A stretch of 42,032 bases of DNA. Origin: Smittium culicis. Lineage: Eukaryota; Kickxellomycota; Harpellomycetes; Harpellales; Legeriomycetaceae. The first letter of the stretch is position 1; each line of letters opens with the position of its first letter. Made by a program: the position numbers and the translations under genes. The notes under the pieces were generated by a model. The model saw nothing but the letters and a program-made list of their open reading frames with translations. It was not told the DNA's origin and searched no databases. The stretch covers positions 1 through 42,032 of the forward strand of contig LSSN01001425.1 of assembly GCA_001970855.1 (NCBI GenBank), in the 5' to 3' direction. Below are positions 34,067 to 42,032 of this stretch, piece by piece.

Positions 34067-34550
34067 TGTCGTAGGGAAATAGACGACAAAGAGAGCTCTG
34101 GCTAAGTCACAATAGATGTCGGTTGAGAAAAAAAATCAAAGGATTTTCAATTCTGATTTTTTTATGCAAAGATAATTTCAATGGAGTATTTTTTTACAAA
34201 TAGAAATTTTGGCGATCTGATCTCAACCAGATGTCTGCATTATTATTGTATTTTAAATTATTTTATTATACACCTATACAAATTGAGATACATATAGCAC
34301 TACACTATGTCAACCTTTATAAAATTAACAAAAGTCTTTTCGAATTCTTATTATTACACATTTTTCTATTCTACATAAATAGAAAAGATATTTCATAAAA
34401 GAAAGAAGAAAAGGGATAGGATAGTTGATATATAAAAAAATTATAAAAAAATCAATAAAATTTATAAAACTTTTAATCATTTCGCTATATCTTATTAGTT
34501 GAACCCAAATAAATTCCTAGGGAATAATAAATAAATAAATCAAACTAGGT
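34067..34550 (+). repeat. ~490-bp dispersed element, left copy
   Basis: 484 bp starting TGTCGTAGGGAAATAGACGA and ending near ATCAAACTAG. It matches 41131-41634 in inverted orientation along its whole length. The first 22 bases form a hairpin (TGTCGT...ACGACA), and CCTAG/CTAGG pairs near the other end. A TGGCTAAGT motif near 34101 followed ~30 bp later by CGGTTGAG resembles pol III A and B boxes, hinting at a SINE; this is weak because the right copy has lost the first motif. Confidence 0.8.
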
Positions 34551-34626
34551 TAAGATATCTCATAAACTAAAATTTTTTGTTTGTTGTACTTCTAAAATCC
34601 ACTAATTTATTTAGTTTCGAAATTAA

Positions 34627-34815
34627 CATTTTCTCGGGCATTAGAAAGTTTTTGGTCACCCAATGGCAGTTAATTTCATTTAATCAAAATAATTTATTTT
34701 TTGAGACTCATTTTGTTTTAGGTTATTTGAATAATTACAGCAATATTAATTTTAATTATTTATCATAAAAGAATGAATAAATTCATTTTTTAAAAGAGTG
34801 CTAGACAGTAAAAAG
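34627..34815 (-). repeat. piggyBac-like MITE, copy 7
   Basis: Reverse copy with TTAA at 34623-34626 and the start CATTTTCTCGGGCATTAGAA. It ends near AGAGTGCTAGACAGTAAAAA. It is the most diverged member at its right end. Confidence 0.65.
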
Positions 34816-35169
34816 ACAAATAATTATTTTTTCTTGGCTTACCTTTGATTTTGTTATTTCTAATAACAATAATAATCTATTATATTTTTAAGAGGTGTTA
34901 AACTATTATCGGAAATATGAATTACTCTCAATATGCATTTTATGTGAAAATGTGTAATATTTAAATAATTGCTAAAAAAGTCATTAAAATCAAGCATCTT
35001 GCGTTTATAAGATTTATATGGGTATTCTTTAACTATCAATAGAAATAGATTCTCTGTTAATAATTTGCTCAATGGGAGTTTTTCATTTTTTTTGTTGTGT
35101 AAATAGTTTGTTTTTTTTAGATAAAAAAGTATTTTAACAGCGTTATTATGCCACATCCTGATTTTTCAA
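34816..35169. other. AT-rich DNA
   Basis: A 98-codon minus frame at 34860-35156 is low-complexity (N/K/L/Y) and has no domain I recognise. I do not call it a gene. Confidence 0.4.
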
Positions 35170-35364
35170 AGCATTTGAAGTAATTGAAAATTCAAAGTAA
35201 ACTTTTTCAAAAATTTTTGAGACTTGTGCAAAATTTTTTGGAAGAAATTACGTAATTTTAAGAAAAAAATTTTTGCAACGCGAAGCGAAATTTTTTTTTG
35301 GAAAATAGTTTTGGTGTTAGGAAAAATAGACTGCAGCTTTTGCAAAACAGAATGGAAACCCCTG
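35170..35364 (-). repeat. Dispersed repeat, copy B (CAGGG-type end)
   Basis: Reverse copy of the repeat at 31497. Read on the minus strand it begins CAGGGGTTTCCATTCTGTTT and contains GCGTTGCAAAAATTTTTTTC. It is longer than copy A and diverged. Confidence 0.5.
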
Positions 35365-35990
35365 TAATCTCATTTTATATATATAATTACATCTCTACCA
35401 TATACTTGCCATTCTATTTTCCTTTTATTAACCTTTACCTCTCAACACGCTAATTAAAAAACGGGTTTATTGATTATTTTATAATATAAAATTAAATATG
35501 CTAATTGATACTGTTATACTCTAAGAAGATATTTGAATGAGCCAAAAATCTAAAAAATTTTATTAAGGTGCTTGGTACATTAGATAGGCCTAAATTATAT
35601 AAAATCTTATGAAAGATTTATAAATAACTGAAGTTACATAATTCTTTTAGAAACATATGTGAGAGGCACAAAGGGAGGAGTAAAGGCAGGGCTAAGGTTG
35701 GACAGAGACTGAAACTAAGGCTAAGGCTAATATAGTGTTATTTATTTAATATTATAGGGATAATATATATTTAATGGGATCAATAATTTAAAAAAATAAT
35801 ACACTTAGATTTTTCAGAAGGATGGAAAAAGGTTACCCTTATATACTTTTGAAGAATAATCTAAATGATATTATTTAATAAAGATAATTATAAAAGAATT
35901 ATTGATTTTCAAAAAATAGCTTGCTTAATATTATGAAATGTTATAGAAGGTTCTAGGAGGGACTGGAAATAATCTATGAATAACATTACA
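35365..35990. other. Intergenic DNA with purine-rich patch
   Basis: The patch 35655-35735 is unusually G-rich for the area and contains several GGCTAAGG-like repeats. No gene seen. Confidence 0.35.
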
Positions 35991-36090
35991 TAACATTCCA
36001 TGATGTTCTTTGATGTTCATAAGGCTCCATTGAATTCCATGATGTTCAATGATTTTCCATTGTATTCCATAATGTTCCATAAAGTTCTAG
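35991..36090 (+). repeat. Degenerate decamer array, TTC every 10 bp
   Basis: About ten 10-bp units with consensus TTCCATNATG. TTC occurs at 35996, 36006, 36016, then (after a degenerate TCC at 36026 and a one-base slip) at 36035, 36045, 36055, 36065, 36075 and 36085. Each falls on the same face of the helix, the arrangement known as a step-type heat-shock element. It could equally be a plain minisatellite. Confidence 0.7.
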
Positions 36091-36952
36091 CGTGTTTCTC
36101 TGTAACAATATGACATAAATTTTTGATAATTTAGCTTGAATTAGAATGCTCAAAGCATTATATTACCATTCTTGTTATTCACGTCTTCTAATGATATTTA
36201 TTGAGTATCATTATTATTAAAATATAGTTTATTCGCTAACCAGCTAATAAATACTTTAAAGCATAGTAAATTTTGATAGGTTTTTTTAATAACATATGTA
36301 TCTTTTTTCTGTAAAACGGTATTAAAAAAATTAATTTAACATTTCCTAGTAATTTAAGTGCAGACTTTATAATTGATGCTACTTCAAAACATACCAATAA
36401 TTAATCAAATCTCGGAATTATACTATTATTGAATTATGATCACATATTTATATAATGAAAATAAGTATTTCCATCCGGGAATGATATAGAATAAAAAAAT
36501 GAAAACTCTTTCCCCCCAATAATGGATAAAAAATTTTATAAGTTCTAAACTAATAATTATTGAATAGCAGCAAACTTAATTGATATAACTTTGATATTTA
36601 ATATATATATTATAACCTTTTCTGTTGCCAAATTTTGTATAATATAGAACTTTAAATTTCTTTCTCTATTTACTAATTAATCAATAGATAATTATGTAAT
36701 AATATATGCATTTATAGATATATGGAAGTGTAGATCCACTCAAAGAATTCTCTTTTTATTCTGATTCTATACTTATGATTTTTCATGTATTTTATAAAAA
36801 TCAACTTTTAAAACTAAACATTATTGAATATAATAATCATGTCAAGCAAAATATGACATTTTAACGACCTACTAATCTCTGCTTTAATGAATTAAATTTA
36901 TAATGATAGGTATAACAAAATTCGTGCCACAAAATTTGACAATAAATCAGTG
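36091..36952. other. AT-rich DNA
   Basis: No gene, RNA or clear repeat seen. Confidence 0.45.
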
Positions 36953-37075
36953 TCAGGAACTGATCACTGAGTGAAATTATTATTTAGATTATGCTTAAGA
37001 CTATTTTATAAAAGGATAGATATTTTATTACTAAATAAAATTATCAATAAAATCTCAAACCATTTATAGTTTTTT
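36953..37075 (+). repeat. Candidate degenerate short LTR or repeat, copy 1
   Basis: Starts TGTCAGGAACTGATCACTGA and resembles 39228-39350 in order of motifs: TGTCAGGANCTGA, GTGNNATT, GACTATTT, AGATATTTTATT and CAATAAAATCTC. The start TGTCA and a late AATAAA suggest a solo LTR, but I cannot fix the 3' end or a target duplication. Confidence 0.4.
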
Positions 37076-38366
37076 TTTTAACAATATGGACTTCAATTCA
37101 TTATTCCAAGAATATTATTGTCTTAGACAAATTGAAATTATTGATTACAAATCAATTGATTAGTAATCTAAATTTTGGGGTTTGAGGATAGTGAAAATCG
37201 GGAAAAACATTTTTCACTTTTCGCAAAATGTCTTGTTTGGATCATTAAAATCAGAAAAGTATAAAAACCGCCACAAAATGACCAACATAAATCATTAATA
37301 AATAGGAAAAGCTATAGGAAAAGCTATAGGAAAAATTATAGTAAAAATGGAAAAAAGGCTAAACTGAAGAATTTATTATTTCATAAAACAGCTTTACAAT
37401 TTGTTTGTCAACTTATTAATAACAAAATCATCACTTTACATAAACAAATAAATATTCTATACCAAATTTTAAACTCTTTATTGTTATATCAAGTATCAAA
37501 CAAATTCTAAAAAAAATATATCCAATATCAACATGAAACCCATGAGCATACGATCAAAATAACCAAAGGTATTAGCTGCAGTAGCTAAAGATTCTACATA
37601 GATAAAATAGCTTTTAGTGTAAAATATCTAATTTCATCAATAATTAAACTGTTAATTTCGTTAAAATAAATTCCACCAGGATTAATCTAGGTAATGAAAC
37701 TAATGATTATTATAAAAAATCAGTTTAATAATTTAAAAAAATTCACAATTTCTTGAAATCACGAATTTCTTTTTTTTCCTCCACCGATTCCCTTAAATCA
37801 AGGCCAAATATTTTAAAATATCCAAATATGTCCAAATTTAAAATATTTTTCCTAAAAATGCTATCAAGATTAGAGTTTAATAAAATTATCTAATATATTC
37901 GCATTTACCCATTTTTTATACACATAAATTAGTGTTAACTATTATATGCGTAGTCTTATGTCAGTATTATTTAATAAAATTTAGTAAATTTTCAATAGCA
38001 GCAAAATGGTAAAATATTGAAAGTTTTAGACGATATTTAATTAAAATAATCAAGTTTCAGATGACCAAGACTGGTGGACACTTTACAAAAAAGAAAAATA
38101 ATATAATAAAGTACGTAAATCGAAGAAAAAAATTATTTTTGAATTCATCTATATTTCAATAAAATCGGCGAATCAAATAATTAATCTATAATTAAAATGT
38201 AATATTTGAATTTAAAATTTATAATTAAACGAGATAAAAAACGTATTAATCGCAGATTTTAGCATTATACGGCAAGGGAATAGCAAAATTTGTTAAAATA
38301 ATTCTGATATTAAAAATAATTAAACAAGCGGAATTTTATACCAAAATAAATTTATTACTTGATATC
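37076..38366. other. AT-rich DNA with a short tandem repeat
   Basis: Holds three to four copies of a 12-bp unit (TAGGAAAAGCTA) at 37302-37341. No gene seen. Confidence 0.45.
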
Positions 38367-38377
38367 TGTCATGTATG

Positions 38378-38415
38378 GAACTTTCTAGAACTTTCTAGAA
38401 TGTTCCGGAATATTC
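38378..38415. promoter_or_regulatory. Heat-shock element, eight contiguous perfect units
   Basis: GAA and TTC alternate every 5 bp without a break: GAA 38378, TTC 38383, GAA 38388, TTC 38393, GAA 38398, TTC 38403, GAA 38408, TTC 38413. This is the canonical binding site of heat-shock factor (nGAAn inverted units); functional sites usually have three to six. It lies ~250 bp upstream of the TATA box of the candidate LTR. Confidence 0.8.
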
Positions 38416-38435
38416 AGATATCATCAGCAGCAATG

Positions 38436-38478
38436 TTCTAGAATATTATGAAACGTTCTAGAACATTTCCGAAATTTC
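38436..38478. promoter_or_regulatory. Second heat-shock-element cluster, nine units in register
   Basis: TTC 38436, GAA 38441, TTA 38446, AAA 38451, TTC 38456, GAA 38461, TTT 38466, GAA 38471, TTC 38476: nine positions at 5-bp steps with three single-base departures. It starts 21 bp after the first cluster. Confidence 0.7.
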
Positions 38479-38809
38479 TTATCGATATTAATTTTTCTTA
38501 CGTAATAATTTTACGTGTTCATATTTTTAGCATCGATAACGATTTATTTTGATTACTAATCAAACTTGATTAGTAATCAAATAGTTATTTTACTATAGCT
38601 TTCTTTTTAGTTTATTCTTTAGTTTTTCTTTGCATTTTATGACCTAAAACCAAGCAACCGAAAAAGTATAAAAAGGTTACATTTTTCCTGTCTTGAATTC
38701 GACATCTAGTATCTTGTATACTTTCTAATAAGTAATAAATAAATATCTTTATAATAAATATAACTTTTGACTTCACTTTCCTTGCACTCTTGTAACCTAG
38801 ATCTTGACA

Positions 38810-39227
38810 ATAACATTTAATCAAATAAAATGGAGGAAAATTTTCAAATATAATGAATTAAATTTGTCAAAAAATAAACTAAGATAAAAGATACTACTCA
38901 ATAAGCTACTCTACACTACACAACACATAAAATTCCACACTTAGTTATATTATAACTACAAAAACTTCATATATATATTAATTTAGCTTCTAATTACATT
39001 CGCTGTTGCTCTAAAACTCGTTCAATACTACTATACACTTCGTTTACAATATTTTCTCTTTTTAAATTAACTCTCTGTCTCTACTGAAATACACTCACTG
39101 TTTTAATAATCTTATATTATCAAAATGAAAATTACAAACTAAATTTTTTTATCTATATCTATTTTTCTTCGCTCGCTGCTCATTATATTTAATTTTTTCT
39201 TTTCGTTTAATTTTTTTCTAATGTGTC
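38810..39227. other. DNA between LTR candidates
   Basis: Read on the minus strand, fragments such as ENIVNEVYSSIERVLEQQRM near 39053-38994 look weakly protein-like, but frames are broken and no family is recognised. Confidence 0.3.
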
Positions 39228-39350
39228 AGGACCTGACAGCTGGGTGTTATTTTATTATGTTTTGACTATTTAATAGTAGTTTTATTTACTTTGTAAGATA
39301 TTTTATTGATGAAGAATCTTTTTCAATAAAATCTCTGACTATATGTACTT
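39228..39350 (+). repeat. Candidate degenerate short LTR or repeat, copy 2
   Basis: Begins with the palindrome TGTCAGGACCTGACA and shares its motif order with 36953-37075, including the late CAATAAAATCTC. Its 3' limit is unclear. Confidence 0.4.
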
Positions 39351-40199
39351 TTTCAAAAAACAATCAAAACTGAAGATAAAGCTATTTTTTTAAGAATTAA
39401 AGGATGTTAAATACCAATCTAGAATATCGAAATCCTAGAATGATTACTAATCCTATGATTAGAAATACGATTATGCAGATTGAGCAGCAATATTTTGTAA
39501 TTTTAACACTGCTGAAATTACATAATCACATTCACAATTAACATTCATTTATTTCCCATATTATTTATTGGGAAATATTGCGTTGTAATTAGTAATTATA
39601 TACAAAACTTAAACTTAATTACTTAATAGCGTGGTAATTAATGGCATAATGTTTATTTTAATGTGCAAGCTAATATAATTAGTAAATATATTGTTTCAAT
39701 TGCCTTTTTTTTTTCTATTTTTGAATACGTAATTTATTATTAAATTTGCAGCAAGTAGTCTATATATATTTAAATAATAGTTATACTTTGTTAAGCTTGC
39801 TAAGTTCTATAACTAGTTAAAATTTTTGATAATTTAGACTATTTATAACTATTGCAATTAAAAAACATGTGAATAAGTTTGGTTCCCGCTTTTTGTTTAG
39901 AGAAATTTCTATAAAATAATTCTCAATAAAATTCTTCTAATTATTTGAAAGGTCTAAGTTTTTTATTCCCCAGATAAGCTAATATTTATTAATAATTAAT
40001 CATATAAATCAAAATTAAAATTTTAACATTACATATAAAGTTTACTTTGGCTATTTTATTAAAAAAAATGTAATATTTTGCATAATAAAGTTATAATATG
40101 CTATTATAAATTTTGAAAAATTTAAAAAAAGTAGCTTTTTATTTTATGAATGCAAAGGCCTAAATTTCATGTAGTGTATTTCATATCTGTTTTTACTTA
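39351..40199. other. AT-rich DNA
   Basis: No gene, RNA or clear repeat seen. Confidence 0.45.
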
Positions 40200-41860
40200 G
40201 CGCTTTTTAGTGTTAAAATAAGCGCAGCTATATCTTTTTGGTCAAATTTGGAGATGTGCTGAGTTCGATAGCCTTATACTATTATGAATGAACGGCTTAT
40301 TTTTTCTAATTATTATTTTTGCAAGTTCTTTTGAGCTCGCTTTTTTTTTTTGCACTATCTTTCAAAATCAGAACTGATACTAATTCAAGTCTGAAATCTA
40401 ATATTTTCATATTATTTTCAGGTGTTAATTCTTTAAATACTATAAAAGAATTTACAATTTATAAGTCTATGAAATAAAAAAATACTCTATGGAGCTTCTT
40501 ACTACTGTTTATATCCCGACTGCAATATGATTTCATTTGATCTAGCTCATCGACAGAATTCATATTTAACTATATTTTTTTACTATATTTGGAATGGATA
40601 TTAATATCATTGATCCATCCTTCTGTCTTCTAATTAATTCAATCCGTATTCTAGGATAATGATAATTTGATATCATATTAATCAGTTTAATATCCATCTA
40701 TATAATCGTTGATATTCCATTTTAGTTTTAAAAAGATTATCAATCTATTTTTTTGTTAGTTTATTTTTTGAGAATTTAGTTAAATAATTTGTACTATTAT
40801 TTATTGGTCCGCATGCATAATACTGATTTGCCGAAAGATGATTCATTAACTGTACGATCTAAAATAATTATCAATAATTATTATATGAGTTTTTTCTTTT
40901 AGGTCTAAAATGAGTCTAGTAAAAACCTTATATTCTAGATATTTTTCTGTATTATTTTGAGTTTTTCCTTTATATATTTCAAAATTCTAACAATATCCGA
41001 TTTATCAGCCAAAATCCATGCTTTGAAATCCTGTTTTTTGCAGTTATTCTGATTGAAGCTGATTATTGATTTAAATTTTTCCATAGACTCGACAATCGCA
41101 ATATATATGTTGGAGAGTTCCGAGTTTCCCACCTAGTTTTATTTATTTATTTATTATTCCCTAGGAATTTATTTGGGTTCAATTAATAAGATATAGCGAA
41201 ATGATTATAATTTTTATAAATTTTATAAATTTTATTGAATTTTTTTTAATTTTTTTATTTATCAACTATCCTATCCCTTTTCTTCTTTCTTTTATGAAAA
41301 ATCTTCTCTATTTATGTAGAATAGAAAAATGTGTAATCATAAGAATTCGAAAAGACTTTTGTTAATTTTAAAAAGGTTGATATAGTTCAGTACTATATGT
41401 ACGTTAATTTTTATAGGTGTATAATAAAATAAGATATAGTATAATATAAGATATAAAAATAATGTAGACATCTGGTTGTGATCAGATCGCCAAAATTTCA
41501 ATTTGTAAAAAAAACTGCATTGAAATTATCTTTGCATAAAAAATTTTTAATTGAAAATCCTTTGATTTTTTTTTCAACCGACGTCACCTAGGAATTAATC
41601 AGAGTTCTCTTTGTCGTCTGATTTCCCTACGACATATACACGAGAAATGTAATTTTTATCAAAAACTATATTCTTTATAATCTCTAAAAAAATCCTAATT
41701 TTTAATAATTTATCGGGAAAATCTTTAAATGAATTCCTGATTTCAGGTGAATAAAAAAAACTGGCTTATTATTAGAAGATATATCGGAATTATAATAGTA
41801 GGAAGCAGATTTACAAAAAAATAATATTGATATTATCAAAATTAATAGCATTAATGAAAT
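40200..41860 (-). pseudogene. piggyBac-type transposase pseudogene, interrupted by a repeat
   Basis: Minus-strand blocks in the order of the piggyBac DDE transposase domain. FKDFPDKLLKIRIFLEIIKN (near 41735-41675) matches the family's 'RLYK.RP.LD' block. After the inserted repeat at 41131-41634 comes NSELSNIYIAIVESMEKFKS (near 41127-41068), the 'L.IDESM..FKG' block with the catalytic Asp replaced by Val, and then KAWILADKSDIVRIL. Further on are a WMDIKLINMISNYHYP block, RRQKDGSM...IPNIVKKYS, the MNSVDELDQMKSYCSRD block, and VFFYFIDL.IVNSFIVFKEL (near 40570-40440), matching 'GVD..DQ...YY' and 'WW...F.HLLD.AIVN.YILYKE'. Stops, frameshifts and the replaced aspartate make it inactive. It is a candidate former source of activity for the TTAA-flanked MITEs in this window. 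Confidence 0.75.
41131..41634 (-). repeat. ~490-bp dispersed element, right copy, inside piggyBac pseudogene
   Basis: 504 bp, inverted relative to 34067-34550. Read on the minus strand it starts TGTCGTAGGGAAATCAGACG and ends at AAAACTAGG. Transposase-coding sequence ends just beyond 41634 and resumes at 41130, so this copy is an insertion with both ends defined. A GTG on each side is a possible 3-bp duplication, too short to rely on. Confidence 0.75.
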
Positions 41861-41874
41861 CAATAAAATTACTA

Positions 41875-42032
41875 GTATTATTAGAATTATTAGAATTATT
41901 AGAATTATTAGAATTATTAGAATTATTAGAATTATTAGAATTATTAGAATTATTAGAATTATTAGAATTATTAGAATTATTAGAATTATTAGAATTATTA
42001 GAATTATTAGAATTATTAGAATTATTAGAATT
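41875..42032. repeat. 9-bp minisatellite (ATTAGAATT)n
   Basis: About 17 essentially perfect head-to-tail copies of a 9-bp unit (ATTATTAGA in another register), continuing past the window edge. Perfect copies imply recent expansion or ongoing homogenisation. It lies just upstream of the piggyBac pseudogene's recognisable part. Confidence 0.95.

Larger units (their letters stand above)
38367..38809 (+). mobile_element. Candidate solo LTR with heat-shock elements
   Basis: 443 bp starting TGTCATG and ending CTTGACA, i.e. with TGTCA/TGACA inverted ends. It is flanked by ATATC (38362-38366) and ATAAC (38810-38814), a 5-bp target duplication with one mismatch. The layout fits an LTR: enhancer-like heat-shock-element clusters (38378-38478), a TATAAAA box at 38667-38673, an AATAAATAAATA polyadenylation-like stretch ~65 bp further on, then the end. 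It is less AT-rich than its flanks. No internal coding region or partner LTR lies in the window, so it is either solo or misassigned. Confidence 0.55.

Noticed and set aside
38612..38824. 70-codon minus frame overlapping the LTR candidate
   Set aside because: It runs antisense through the TATA box and polyadenylation-like region of the LTR candidate and shows no domain.
38994..39220. Possible retrotransposon gag start on the minus strand
   Set aside because: A 20-residue protein-like stretch, but frames are broken throughout and the neighbouring AATAAA-bearing segment points to the opposite orientation.
34067..41634. One large transposon (Maverick-like) with ~500-bp terminal inverted repeats
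   Set aside because: piggyBac coding sequence continues on the outer side of the right repeat, so the repeat is an insertion into that gene, and no Maverick-type genes lie inside.

Overview
The window is nuclear DNA of an AT-rich fungus. I infer this from short GT-AG introns (61-156 nt), the standard genetic code, and a typical fungal gene set: mitochondrial COQ3, mitochondrial ribosomal protein uL11m, two PEX11 genes, an AIM25-type scramblase, a PPZ-type phosphatase, a BolA2/Fra2 protein and a Cue2-type CUE+Smr protein. The strong AT bias and the repeat content would suit an early-diverging fungus, but nothing here fixes the lineage. I saw no tRNA or rRNA gene and no CRISPR array.

Layout. 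1-4540: a decayed DIRS-like tyrosine-recombinase retroelement with inverted terminal repeats, visibly richer in GC than its surroundings. 5212-5620: two copies of a TTAA-flanked MITE in inverted orientation. 5782-7966: COQ3 (+) convergent with PEX11 copy A (-). 8-13.7 kb: mostly empty AT-rich DNA with one unrecognised coding-like fragment (9020-9304) and one MITE. 13782-14666: PEX11 copy B (-). 16520-19044: phospholipid scramblase (+) convergent with a TLC-domain membrane protein (-). 22221-28728: a compact cluster of PPZ-type phosphatase (+), BolA2 (-), uL11m (+) and Cue2-like endonuclease (-). 29-42 kb: a repeat graveyard. It holds MITEs, an IS630/Tc1-type transposase pseudogene, two inverted copies of a ~490-bp element, a decamer array, a candidate solo LTR carrying a long heat-shock-element array, a piggyBac transposase pseudogene and a 9-bp minisatellite running into the window edge.

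Function. The host genes are independent eukaryotic units, not an operon. Several act in mitochondria or peroxisomes: COQ3 (ubiquinone), uL11m (mitoribosome), scramblase (lipid, probably mitochondrial), PEX11 x2 (peroxisome proliferation). BolA2 belongs to Fe-S/iron signalling. Cue2-like proteins act in no-go mRNA decay, and PPZ phosphatases in salt/ion homeostasis.

The most interesting signals are these. (1) Eight perfect contiguous heat-shock units plus a second nine-unit cluster lie inside a solo LTR. (2) A PEX11 paralogue pair has an intron much better conserved than the exons beside it. (3) A seven-copy piggyBac-like MITE family sits in the same window as a broken piggyBac transposase, itself split by another repeat. 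(4) The DIRS-like element still has recognisable inverted ends.
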